Part shown: piece by piece, positions 55,493 through 63,592 of the stretch | Layout: each line of letters starts with the position of its first letter | Numbering within the stretch: the stretch's first letter is position 1 | NCBI RefSeq assembly: GCF_031191185.1 | Contig: NZ_CP133465.1 | Location: forward strand, 361,001 to 425,000 | Direction of reading: 5' to 3' | DNA length: 64,000 nt | Source of the DNA: Prevotella nigrescens | GTDB taxonomy: Bacteria > Bacteroidota > Bacteroidia > Bacteroidales > Bacteroidaceae | Notes under the pieces: model-generated | What the model saw: only the letters and a program-made list of their open reading frames with translations | What the model was told of the DNA's origin: nothing | The model's database searches: none | Program-made: the position numbers and the translations under genes

Positions 55493-55524
55493 CAAAATTA
55501 CTTATTCTTTTTCAATTAACCAAG
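55493..55524 (-). promoter_or_regulatory. rpmH promoter
   Basis: On the minus strand, CTTG (55524-55521), 20 bases, TAATTTTG (55500-55493). The -7 box is perfect and the -33 box matches three of four. The leader is about 70 bases. Confidence 0.65.
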
Positions 55525-55637
55525 AAAAGGTTGTTTTTTAGCTGAATAATTTATGTTTTTTTCTATATTTTACTTAACTTTGCAGCGCAAAGCAAATTAT
55601 CCCGTAACATATAAATAATAAATATAAAAAACAGATT

Positions 55638-56204
55638 ATGATTAATTCACAAGAAATCAAAATCGGAACATGTATCCGTCTTGATGGAAAGATTTGGACT
55701 TGTATCGACTTTCAACATAGGAAGCCGGGTAAGGGCAATACGGTTATGATTACCAAACTGAAGAATGTTTCTGATGGCCGCGTACTTGAGCGTACATTCC
55801 AAGTAGGATTTAAGCTTGAAGATGTTCGTGTTGAGCGTCGTCCTTACCAATATCTTTATCAGGACCCAACAGGATATATCTTTATGAATCAGGAAACTTT
55901 CGAACAGATTCCTATTCCTCTCCATCAAATTACAGGTGCCGAATTTATGAAGGAAGGCGACATTGTTGAAGTCGTAACAGACACTTCTGACGGCACAATT
56001 CTTTCTGCAGAAATGCCAGTCAAAACTATATTGAAGATTACGCATAGCGAACCTGGCGTAAAAGGTAATACAGCAACAAATGCCACAAAACCTGCCACAT
56101 TAGAGACAGGTGCTGTAGTTCGCGTTCCACTATTCATAAACGAAGGCGAAACAATTCAGATTGATACACGCGATGGAAGTTACTTAGGTCGTGTAAACGC
56201 ATAA
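55638..56204 (+). CDS. efp: Elongation factor P
   Basis: 188 aa, the standard EF-P length. The modification loop is 'FQHRKPGKGNTVMITKLKN', with the key residue expected at the Lys before Gly-Asn; 'DGTILSAEMPVKTILKITHS' and 'INEGETIQIDTRDGSYLGRV' are C-terminal hallmarks. It relieves ribosome stalling at proline runs. A TAACTTTG -7 box lies at 55575-55582, divergent from rpmH. No EF-P-modifying enzyme gene is nearby. Confidence 0.95.
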   Translation: MINSQEIKIGTCIRLDGKIWTCIDFQHRKPGKGNTVMITKLKNVSDGRVLERTFQVGFKLEDVRVERRPYQYLYQDPTGYIFMNQETFEQIPIPLHQITGAEFMKEGDIVEVVTDTSDGTILSAEMPVKTILKITHSEPGVKGNTATNATKPATLETGAVVRVPLFINEGETIQIDTRDGSYLGRVNA

Positions 56205-56210
56205 CATAAT

Positions 56211-56255
56211 AAAAGGACAAAAAGGAAAGAACGACAACCACCTTTTTGTCCTTTT
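56211..56255 (+). terminator. efp terminator
   Basis: A perfect 15-bp stem (56211-56225 with 56241-56255, aaaaggacaaaaagg and its complement) with a 15-base loop and T-rich exit. Confidence 0.85.
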
Positions 56256-56299
56256 ATCGTTTCTTTTATTTGTAACACTCTACTCACCACCGAAATATT

Positions 56300-57352
56300 A
56301 TGAAATACAGCATCATTGTTCCTGTTTTTAACCGACCGGACGAAGTAGACGAACTTCTGTCGAGTTTATTAAGCCAGACTTTTACCGATTTTGAAGTAAT
56401 CATTGTAGAAGATGGTTCGCAAAAGACATGCGAAGAGGTTTGCAAGAAATATTCAAATCAACTCGATCTGCATTATTTTATGAAGTCTAATTCTGGTCCG
56501 GGACAAAGCCGAAATTATGGTGCTGAACGTGCAAAAGGCGAATACTTACTTATTCTGGATTCTGACGTAGTATTACCTGAAGGATATTTAAGTGCTATTG
56601 AAGAAGAACTTAAACGTGAACCTGCCGATGCTTTCGGTGGTCCTGACGCAGCCCACGAATCATTTTCTGAAACTCAAAAAGCTATTTCTTACTCTATGAC
56701 TTCATTTTTTACTACCGGTGGCATTCGTGGTGGCAAAAAGAAGTTAGACAAGTTTTATCCTCGTTCTTTCAATATGGGCATTCGTCGAGATGTTTATATG
56801 GAGCTGGGAGGATTTTCCAAGATGCGTTTCGGAGAAGATATAGACTTCTCCATTCGTATTTTTAAAGCTAATAAACGTTGTCGCCTCTTTCCAGATGCAT
56901 GGGTTTGGCACAAACGCCGTACCGATTTCAGAAAATTTTATAGACAAGTGTACAATTCGGGGATTGCACGCATAAACCTTTATAAGAAATATCCAAAATC
57001 GCTGAAACTAGTTCATCTGCTACCAATGGTATTCACCGTGGGGGTTATATTCCTTAGCCTACTTTTTATTATCGGTCTTTTCGTTTCGCTCGTGCCGTCG
57101 GTTTCTTATTCTTCAAAAGCTGTGGGTTTATCTTTTTGTATATGTGCTATTGCCCCTATCCTACTCTATTCGATCTTAATCTTGATAGATAGCACTGTTC
57201 AGAACAAAAGCATAAAAATTGGCTTTCTTAGTATTCGCGCAGCTTTCGTGCAACTTATGGGCTATGGTTTCGGATTTATTGAAGCATGGTGGAAACGCTG
57301 CATAAAAGGCAAAGACGAATTTGCAGCCTTCGAAAAGAATTTCTATAAATAA
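56300..57352 (+). CDS. Family 2 glycosyltransferase, membrane-associated
   Basis: 350 aa. The GT-A fold opens with 'YSIIVPVFNRPDEVDELLSS', has the nucleotide-sugar site 'LLILDSDVVLPEGYL' (DxD type) and the later acceptor motif 'RFGEDIDFSIRIF'. Two or three membrane segments near the C-terminus ('MVFTVGVIFLSLLFIIGLFV', 'SFCICAIAPILLYSILILI') anchor it in the inner membrane. The sugar and acceptor are unknown. radC follows after 6 bases. Confidence 0.85.
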   Translation: MKYSIIVPVFNRPDEVDELLSSLLSQTFTDFEVIIVEDGSQKTCEEVCKKYSNQLDLHYFMKSNSGPGQSRNYGAERAKGEYLLILDSDVVLPEGYLSAIEEELKREPADAFGGPDAAHESFSETQKAISYSMTSFFTTGGIRGGKKKLDKFYPRSFNMGIRRDVYMELGGFSKMRFGEDIDFSIRIFKANKRCRLFPDAWVWHKRRTDFRKFYRQVYNSGIARINLYKKYPKSLKLVHLLPMVFTVGVIFLSLLFIIGLFVSLVPSVSYSSKAVGLSFCICAIAPILLYSILILIDSTVQNKSIKIGFLSIRAAFVQLMGYGFGFIEAWWKRCIKGKDEFAAFEKNFYK

Positions 57353-57358
57353 TGGTTT

Positions 57359-58054
57359 ATGGTGGAAAAAACAAAACTAACCATCAATAAATGGGCAGTA
57401 GAAGACCGTCCACGCGAGAAACTTATAAATATTGGAGCCGACAAACTTTCTAATGCCGAACTTTTAGCAATCCTTATTGGTTCCGGTTCTACACGTGAAA
57501 GTGCCGTCGAACTTATGAAGCGTGTGTTGGCAGACTGTAAGAATAACCTTAATACACTTGGAAAATTATCTATAACCGACCTTACAACTTACAATGGTAT
57601 AGGCGAAGCAAAAGCTGTAACCATACTTGCCGCATGCGAATTAGGAAAAAGACGACAGGCATCTGACATTGCAAAACGCCCAAATCTTGATTCTGCCCCT
57701 GCCATATACAATTATATGTACCCAAAAGTACAAGATAAAGATGTAGAGGAAGCCTGGATATTACTGATGAACCAAAAGTTAGACCTTATCGAAGCTAAAT
57801 GTATTTCGCACGGAGGTATTACAGGAACTGCTATTGACGTGCGCATAATTTTAAAAGAAGCATTACTGAAAAATGCCACTGCAATTGCTCTATGCCATAA
57901 TCACCCCAGCGGAAATCCTCGACCCAGCAGAGAAGACGACAATATTACTAACTGTTTAAAGAAAGCTGCCGACACGATGCACATTTATTTTGTAGACCAC
58001 GTTATTGTTGCCCAACAGCACTTTTATTCGTACCGCGAAGAAGGAAGAATATAA
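57359..58054 (+). CDS. radC: RadC-family JAMM-domain protein
   Basis: 231 aa. N-terminal helix-hairpin-helix part ('LTTYNGIGEAKAVTILAACE') and a C-terminal JAMM/MPN domain with 'LCHNHPSGNPRPSREDD' (H-x-H-x7-D zinc site). The family is named for an old repair phenotype, but its true function is unsettled. It starts 6 bases after the glycosyltransferase gene, so they probably share a transcript. Confidence 0.9.
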   Translation: MVEKTKLTINKWAVEDRPREKLINIGADKLSNAELLAILIGSGSTRESAVELMKRVLADCKNNLNTLGKLSITDLTTYNGIGEAKAVTILAACELGKRRQASDIAKRPNLDSAPAIYNYMYPKVQDKDVEEAWILLMNQKLDLIEAKCISHGGITGTAIDVRIILKEALLKNATAIALCHNHPSGNPRPSREDDNITNCLKKAADTMHIYFVDHVIVAQQHFYSYREEGRI

Positions 58055-58172
58055 TAAAGGTAGGTTCTAAAAGACAGACCAACGTAGAATTTTGAGAACA
58101 TGCCTAAACACGCTTCTTCAGAATCTTATATTACAATGTTCTTATTGTAAGCGGCTCCTATTCTACAATTTA

Positions 58173-58224
58173 AATCCAAATCGGTTGTAAGAAGATACAA
58201 TTACCCTAACAACCAATTTGGATT
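58173..58224. terminator. Hairpin between convergent radC and secreted-protein gene
   Basis: aatccaaat-c-ggttg (58173-58187) pairs with caacc-a-atttggatt (58210-58224), with one mismatch in 15 positions. It could stop transcription from both sides. Confidence 0.6.
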
Positions 58225-58234
58225 CAAGAAAACA

Positions 58235-59512
58235 CTATCGCGCCACTATCTTATTAACATAGCCATTTATAGAAACAATATATATACCTTCTGATGGCAA
58301 TTCTAAAACAATATGCGAAGAAGACACAAGGCTGTTTGCTATTTTTGTTCCATTAACCGAATATACAGACAGAGTCTCACCTAAAGGAGCATTGTCTATA
58401 ACAACCTGTCTTCCAGATACACAAATACCTACATCATTGTTCGATACCTTGCCTATTCCTGTCGGATTAGTTACGCTCAAGACATTTTTAGAATTAACTA
58501 CAACATTGCCATTTGCCGAAATAATACTTCCTTCCGGAATTACTATATAACAGCCCTCGTGTGGCACTTCTACTCCACCGAAATTACAAGAAACAACCCA
58601 TTGTTCTTTCTCTTTAGTCAATACAGGCGTAGCTTCTTTAATCAGTTTGTTGTTATTGCCAAATAGTTGTATCTTGGCATTCGGCGAAAGCATTATTGGC
58701 TGGTTATAGAAAAAACGAACTTCGTTAAGCACACCATCTTTATTATCAAGAATGTTGCACCCTACATAGTTTATTGTCTCCATAGGTTCAGTATATCCGC
58801 CTACAAAATCTACTTTTGCTTCTTCATTCGTTATGTCGGCGCGGAATCTTGGTCTCAGACTTCCTTCGGGCAATACAAGCGAATAGTGCACTCCTTTCTC
58901 AAAGTTCATCTTTTCTCCAAAGTTAGCATAGGCTTGACCTAAGTTCCAATCCCAACCTACATTTGCTTTAAATGTTCTCACTGGGAGCCCCTCTCTATAC
59001 AATGTCATTTCTGGTTCTCCAATAGGTTCTGTTTCTGTTTCAAAATAGAAACACATAAGTCTTTCTGATGTTACAGTAGAACCATCTTTAACAGAACAAT
59101 ATTTTCCTTGAATCTTTGAAGGGACTGTAAAGCTAAATTTAAGATTTTCAGCTTTTATCGTAGGATTACTTTTAAGACTAATTGTACCTGATGGAACTTC
59201 CAACTGATAAGAGCGACCTTTGGGAAGAATAAGTTTATCGAAAGAAATAACCGCAATACCCTGTTCTTGATAGGTATCAGACTTAATTGTACCAGTTGCT
59301 ACCGTCTTACCATCGCAAGTTATCAGGGCTTTTGCATCTTCAGCAACTGTAATTTTACCTGCAAAATAGATGTTAGTTACATTAAGCGGTTCATATACTC
59401 GCTTATTTTCAATAGTACAACTCGTCGGAGTTAATATTTCATTACCCTCCGCAAATGTTGGTATTGTGAGCATACATAGCCCGATTATACAAATGAGTAA
59501 ATGTTTTTTCAT
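58235..59512 (-). CDS. Secreted protein with beta-sandwich-like repeats and T9SS-like tail
   Basis: 425 aa with a signal peptide ('MKKHLLICIIGLCMLTIPTF'). The body is strand-rich and appears to hold repeated segments ending in 'GRSYQLEVPSGTI', 'GVHYSLVLPEGSL' and 'GCYIVIPEGSII', that is, three similar modules of about 110 residues. The C-terminus ('LSVYSVNGTKIANS' … 'GIYIVSINGYVNKIV') matches a T9SS type A sorting domain. No enzymatic motif is visible, so adhesin or matrix roles are possible. The gene stands alone. Confidence 0.75.
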   Translation of the reverse strand: MKKHLLICIIGLCMLTIPTFAEGNEILTPTSCTIENKRVYEPLNVTNIYFAGKITVAEDAKALITCDGKTVATGTIKSDTYQEQGIAVISFDKLILPKGRSYQLEVPSGTISLKSNPTIKAENLKFSFTVPSKIQGKYCSVKDGSTVTSERLMCFYFETETEPIGEPEMTLYREGLPVRTFKANVGWDWNLGQAYANFGEKMNFEKGVHYSLVLPEGSLRPRFRADITNEEAKVDFVGGYTEPMETINYVGCNILDNKDGVLNEVRFFYNQPIMLSPNAKIQLFGNNNKLIKEATPVLTKEKEQWVVSCNFGGVEVPHEGCYIVIPEGSIISANGNVVVNSKNVLSVTNPTGIGKVSNNDVGICVSGRQVVIDNAPLGETLSVYSVNGTKIANSLVSSSHIVLELPSEGIYIVSINGYVNKIVAR

Positions 59513-59618
59513 ACCGAACTCCTTTCTTCTAAATGATTAATTAATAGTTCATCGGTTGAATTAAATATGCTAAATAATTTTTACCAATGGTATAATTGTT
59601 TTCTTTTATTGCAAAACA

Positions 59619-60602
59619 TTACTTGACAATTATCCTCCGTGTACAAACCAATTTGCCTTGCTTTGCCAAGGCGCAGATGTATATGCCCTTTGAAAAGTGA
59701 GGTGTCTCAATGCTCTTTGTCATAACTGTGGAAGAGAGAATCTTCTGCCCGCATACATTCAGAATATCAATATGGTCGCAGTTTTCTATGGAACTTAATT
59801 CTATTGAACCATTACGGTATATTACGTAGATATTTCGTGTATATGCAATATCGGCAATCCCGGTTTCTCTGGGATTGATAACGGGACGAATGGGAAGACC
59901 GATTGTTCTCTTGCTAGATCTTCTGCCAACACTGCCTGAATCGTAATCTATATCTTTGGCTTTCGTTATAAGATCATCAGGATCTCCTTCTGCTCTATGA
60001 AGCGTTCCGGTCCAACAATATCCTTTCCAATTCTGGTTACGATATGTTGTCCCTTGATATGTAGCAGCGTATCCGGCAGCAGGAAGAAACAGGGTGTTTT
60101 CATTTGCACCATAATGGAAGCGTCTGCCCCAAATGCCGTCCACTTCCTCCCATTTATTCCAGCAGAGTCTCACGAGTTCCCCTACCTCCTCAAAAGTAGG
60201 CAGGCGCCATCGTCCGCCCCATTTTACCCTTGCTGCATCGTATTCCGTCCCGCAGATATTTTCTCCGATATTCGTGCATAACGTGTAATAGGCAACTCCG
60301 GGAATCTCTTTGTATCCTTCAAAGAATTTGTAATTCTCATTAGTATATTCCTCTTTAGGCTCTGTCTCTCCCCACGCGAAGTAGTCTCCGAAGTCTGTGG
60401 AAGACTCAGCGCCGATGTTGCAGGTTGCCCACAGGGTGCCGCTTGGAAGCCCCATATCCACATATTCATGTCCGTCAATCACATTTGTTTGTGCATAAGA
60501 AATTGAAACGAACATAGTACTTAGTATAAATAACAGACAAAGTTTCAGCGTATATATCCCTCTGTTCTTTATATTTAGAGATTTAAAAAATATTTTTTTC
60601 AT
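59619..60602 (-). CDS. FISUMP-like secreted protein with T9SS-like tail
   Basis: 327 aa with an N-terminal signal ('LCLLFILSTMFVSISYAQ'). The FISUMP-like domain has 'YVDMGLPSGTLWATCNIGAE', 'YFAWGETEPKEEY', 'DAARVKWGGRWRLPTFEEV' and 'LFLPAAGYAA', and ends 'GLPIRPV'. Unlike the two paralogs at 14100-15538, a T9SS-like sorting module follows ('IDILNVCGQKILSS' … 'GIYICALAKQGKLVCT'). It may be cell-surface bound. A TATATTTG box lies on the minus strand at 60650-60643. Confidence 0.78.
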   Translation of the reverse strand: MKKIFFKSLNIKNRGIYTLKLCLLFILSTMFVSISYAQTNVIDGHEYVDMGLPSGTLWATCNIGAESSTDFGDYFAWGETEPKEEYTNENYKFFEGYKEIPGVAYYTLCTNIGENICGTEYDAARVKWGGRWRLPTFEEVGELVRLCWNKWEEVDGIWGRRFHYGANENTLFLPAAGYAATYQGTTYRNQNWKGYCWTGTLHRAEGDPDDLITKAKDIDYDSGSVGRRSSKRTIGLPIRPVINPRETGIADIAYTRNIYVIYRNGSIELSSIENCDHIDILNVCGQKILSSTVMTKSIETPHFSKGIYICALAKQGKLVCTRRIIVK

Positions 60603-61081
60603 AAGGAGTAATTTACTTAAACATTGTTTCAGATTGTTATCGCAAATATATATTATAAATATTAAAAATGGAAAATAAAGGTTGTATTTTACTTCTATTT
60701 ATATTACATTAACTATAATTAAGAATAAATATACCAATAGGAGATACAATATTTTTTTAATGGTGAAATCTATCAAAAGAATTTTTTAGTATCTGTCTAT
60801 AATTATAGAATAGAAAAATGTAATTATAAAATCAGATTTTATAATTACAAAAACATTCATTCTTAATAATATTTTTCTGTGCTGTAATCACGGTTGGCAA
60901 TTAGGCTGTTCAAAACCCAATATTCTAATGCTCAATAAAGATAAAAGCTTCGTTACACCTTATTAATATAATAACCTGTAAATTGCCAAGTATTTAACAA
61001 AAAGTGAAAAGTTGAAATTTTGTACCACGCATTTTTTATATACTATCCATAAAACTACCCATAGAACTACCTACTTTCTGC
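60603..61081. other. Divergent intergenic region with palindromes and direct repeats
   Basis: About 590 AT-rich bases lie between divergent genes, with no gene seen. They hold a 14-bp palindrome (60796-60809), a 31-base near-perfect palindrome (60819-60849, arms of 15) and a 12-bp tandem direct repeat (61047-61058, 61059-61070) just before the HU promoter. Confidence 0.6.
60819..60849. repeat. 31-base palindrome
   Basis: tgtaattataaaatc (60819-60833), a single central A, and gattttataattaca (60835-60849) are perfect complements. It sits upstream of both flanking genes, so it is unlikely to be a terminator. Confidence 0.7.
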
Positions 61082-61112
61082 TTTGAAAGGGCTAAATTGA
61101 GTTGTAACTTTG
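61082..61112 (+). promoter_or_regulatory. Promoter of the HU-like gene
   Basis: TTTG (61082-61085), 19 bases, TAACTTTG (61105-61112), an exact consensus match. Transcription should start near 61118, right at the first leader hairpin. Confidence 0.78.
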
Positions 61113-61117
61113 CACCA

Positions 61118-61163
61118 TCGCACGAACAAAAGCACTTGCGTGCGACGAAAGACAAGCAAGTGC
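61118..61163 (+). promoter_or_regulatory. Two overlapping leader hairpins of the HU-like gene
   Basis: Hairpin 1 is tcgcacg (61118-61124) with cgtgcga (61139-61145). Hairpin 2 is gcacttgc (61132-61139) with gcaagtgc (61156-61163). They share base 61139 and each has one arm in the other's loop, so they are alternative folds or a pseudoknot. aaattttatt follows hairpin 2. Confidence 0.55.
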
Positions 61164-61192
61164 AAATTTTATTAATCTTAATATTTTAACTT

Positions 61193-61639
61193 ATGAACTA
61201 TTCATTAAACAAAAGGAAGATGGGCGTTGGTCCAAAGAAAGGCTTAACAATGTACATAGCCAGAGCAGTTTGCCAAAAGCAACGTGTAAGTATCGACAGA
61301 CTTTGTGAATTTATGGCAGATGGTTCTACTGTGAGTCAAGCAGATGTTGCAGCTGTTTTTTACAAATTCCGGACAGTATTAAACTTACTTTGTTCGCAAG
61401 GTAACATTGTAGATGCGGGACCACTTGGCAAATTCCGTCCTACTTTCAGCGCAAAAGCTGTAGAGAAAGAAGACGACTTTAAGCCTTCTACTCACATTAA
61501 AAAGACGATGATTTTGTTCAGACCGAGTACCGACTTCAGAACATTACACGATGTCGAGTTCTTTAAAGTTGCGGCGCAGGAGAAAACAAAAGGTAAAAAG
61601 AAGCCTGAAAATGGTGGAGGATCACAACCACACCCTTAA
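61193..61639 (+). CDS. HU-like DNA-binding protein (Bacteroidota type)
   Basis: 148 aa. 'YSLNKRKMGVGPKKGLTMYI' and 'DGSTVSQADVAAVFYKFRTV' fit the HU-related family of Bacteroidota, which has a different N-terminus from classical HU. The beta-arm region is near 'DAGPLGKFRPTFSAKAVEK', and the C-terminus is Lys- then Gly/Pro-rich. It probably bends or compacts DNA. A strong promoter and a structured leader suggest regulated or high expression. Confidence 0.83.
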   Translation: MNYSLNKRKMGVGPKKGLTMYIARAVCQKQRVSIDRLCEFMADGSTVSQADVAAVFYKFRTVLNLLCSQGNIVDAGPLGKFRPTFSAKAVEKEDDFKPSTHIKKTMILFRPSTDFRTLHDVEFFKVAAQEKTKGKKKPENGGGSQPHP

Positions 61640-61671
61640 ATTCGCTTTTTGAAATTTGAGAGAAGAGAATT

Positions 61672-61698
61672 GGAGATGCACCAAAACGGTGTGTCTCC
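61672..61698 (+). terminator. Terminator of the HU-like gene
   Basis: ggagatgcacc (61672-61682) pairs with ggtgtgtctcc (61688-61698), including two G-T pairs, followed by tttctg. Confidence 0.7.
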
Positions 61699-62007
61699 TT
61701 TCTGTTCATTGTAAATAATTCCCATAAATAGTAGATTATGCTGAACTGTTATCATTGAGATCTGCTTTAATAATAACAGGAATGTTGCAAAATAATGCTA
61801 ATATCCAAAAAGAAAATCTGATAAAAAATGGAATTATACATATGAAAGTTCTATATTTGCAAAAATAAAGAGTATCCTTTTTTAGGCTTGTCAAACTGAA
61901 TGCTTATCCTCTCACACTAAATTTCTACTGTCTCCTTTAAAAAACACGAAAAATTGGAAGAATAAAAAACAAAAAAAGAGAACAGTCTTACAACTATCCT
62001 CTTTTTG
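61699..62007. other. Intergenic DNA before tRNA-Asn
   Basis: About 310 AT-rich bases; I see no gene or clear structure here. Confidence 0.5.
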
Positions 62008-62081
62008 CGCTCCAGGATGGGCTTGAACCAACGACCCCCTGATTAACAGTCAGGTGCTCTAACCAACTGAGCTACTGAAGC
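62008..62081 (-). tRNA. tRNA-Asn (GTT)
   Basis: The 74-base minus-strand sequence folds as a cloverleaf. Acceptor GCTTCAG pairs with CTGGAGC (one T-G), the D arm is GCTC…GAGC, the anticodon arm CTGACTGTTAATCAG has anticodon GTT, and the T arm contains GGTTCAAGCCC. The 3' CCA is not encoded (the sequence continues gca, then a-rich). Confidence 0.93.
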
Positions 62082-62210
62082 AGTATCACAATTTCTTTTA
62101 AGCGAATGCAAAAGTACGATGTTTTTTTTTATCTACCAAATATTTCTGAAAAAAATATCACTTTTTATAATAAAATACCTCCAACGCAGAGTCAACCAGC
62201 AAGTGCAAAA

Positions 62211-63149
62211 TTACAAAACGTGTTTAAAGAACTCGCACTTTGGAGTAGAAAAGTTTAATTTTTCTCTTGGTCTTTCGTTCAATTTCTTTTGTATGGACAT
62301 AATTCTCTTGTCCGTATAGTTATCAAACGAATCCTTTTTAGGTATATACTGCCTGATTAATTTGTTTGTATTCTCAACAGCTCCCTTTTGCCATGAACAA
62401 TATGGGTCAGCGAAGTACACGGGCACGCCTAAGTATTTGGTGATGTCCTTATGTGCCGCAAATTCAGGTCCGTTATCTGTTGTAATCGTCTTGAGGCTGT
62501 CCTTGTATGGCAGCAGTAGTTTCCTAACCACCTTTACCAGAGGCTTTGACAGTTTTCCAAATGGCAGTTTCTGCATAAACAACATATTGGTGGATTTCTC
62601 CACCATTGTGAGTATGGCGTGCTGGGCAGGGGCGACGATCAAGTCCATCTCAAAATCTCCGAATCTCTTCCCGTCAACTTCCTTACTTCTTTCATGGATA
62701 CTCACCCTGTCCTTTATTGGAAGATGTCCGCCTTTGGGACGATGCCTGTATTTCATCTTATGCCTTGTGTGCTCTGCAAGTTTCCCTGTTGTGTCATTGT
62801 GGATGATGTTATAGATGGACTGGTGGGACACCTCTATGCCCTCATTCATGCGCAGATACCCTGATATTTGTCTTGGAGACCACTGGTCGTTGGTAATATA
62901 TTCTTTAATTCTCCAAACTAATTCGTCGGAGAGCTTGGCGTTGGTTACCGTGCTCTTTCTGCGCTGCATAGCCATATCATGCGCCTTCGTCCAGATATAC
63001 TTCCCGGAAGGCGTGCTGTTGCGTTTGATTTCACGTGAGAGTGTTGACTGACTAATACCGACGATGTCGGCAATTTCTTTTCTCGCTGTTTTCTTTTGGA
63101 GTAAGGCAAAAATTTGCGACCTTTGCTCCGAGATTAATTGATGATACAT
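62211..63149 (-). CDS. IS30-family transposase
   Basis: 312 aa from ATG 63149. The N-terminal HTH is 'ARKEIADIVGISQSTLSREI' and the DDE core includes 'RFGDFEMDLIVAPAQHAILT' (first Asp), 'LKTITTDNGPEFAAHKDI' (second Asp) and 'CSWQKGAVENTNKLIRQYIP' (Glu), with the IS30-typical W-x-K-G-x-x-E-N. The gene looks intact. The frame stays open upstream to 63386 through a large palindrome, but the IS30 family normally starts near 'MYHQLISEQR'. The IS ends were not determined. Confidence 0.88.
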   Translation of the reverse strand: MYHQLISEQRSQIFALLQKKTARKEIADIVGISQSTLSREIKRNSTPSGKYIWTKAHDMAMQRRKSTVTNAKLSDELVWRIKEYITNDQWSPRQISGYLRMNEGIEVSHQSIYNIIHNDTTGKLAEHTRHKMKYRHRPKGGHLPIKDRVSIHERSKEVDGKRFGDFEMDLIVAPAQHAILTMVEKSTNMLFMQKLPFGKLSKPLVKVVRKLLLPYKDSLKTITTDNGPEFAAHKDITKYLGVPVYFADPYCSWQKGAVENTNKLIRQYIPKKDSFDNYTDKRIMSIQKKLNERPREKLNFSTPKCEFFKHVL

Positions 63150-63224
63150 TTGCAATACAAAATTAGTTAATCTTTGGGAGACTTCGGTCTCCTTTTTTAT
63201 TTGTATTGCTGGTTGTTTCTTTTT

Positions 63225-63288
63225 CCTCTCCGAGAGATGCAGACAACCTCTCGCTACGCGTCGAGAACGTCTGCATCTCTCGGAGAGG
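63225..63288. repeat. 20-bp palindrome next to the IS30 gene
   Basis: cctctccgagagatgcagac (63225-63244) and its exact complement (63269-63288) enclose 24 bases, inside which tctcg/cgaga can extend the stem. It lies about 75 bases upstream of the transposase start. Confidence 0.8.
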
Positions 63289-63396
63289 GACACTCTTTTA
63301 TTGCACTTCGATTTGGAAAGTACAGCAAGGACAACTTTCATCATACTATCATACAAAAAACGATTTCTAATATTTCCCTTTATCAATAAAAATAAT

Positions 63397-63404
63397 TACA
63401 TTTG
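63397..63404 (+). promoter_or_regulatory. Possible -7 box for the last gene
   Basis: TACATTTG matches TAnnTTTG, but no good -33 box is seen and the leader would be about 180 bases. Weak. Confidence 0.3.
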
Positions 63405-63592
63405 CAGTACTGATATACAGACAAGAAAATGCCATAATTACCGATGAACTCTAATACTCTGTTATAGAGAGTAGATTTACGATACAAGACTCATGTAAAG
63501 AAGTATCGCATCAATATTTTAGACATTTCTAATTATTGCATCTTCGTTCTATGACGAACAATACCAAGAGAATAAATATATAAAATAAAACT

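Noticed and set aside
60819..60849. The 31-base palindrome as a terminator
   Set aside because: Both adjacent genes are transcribed away from it.
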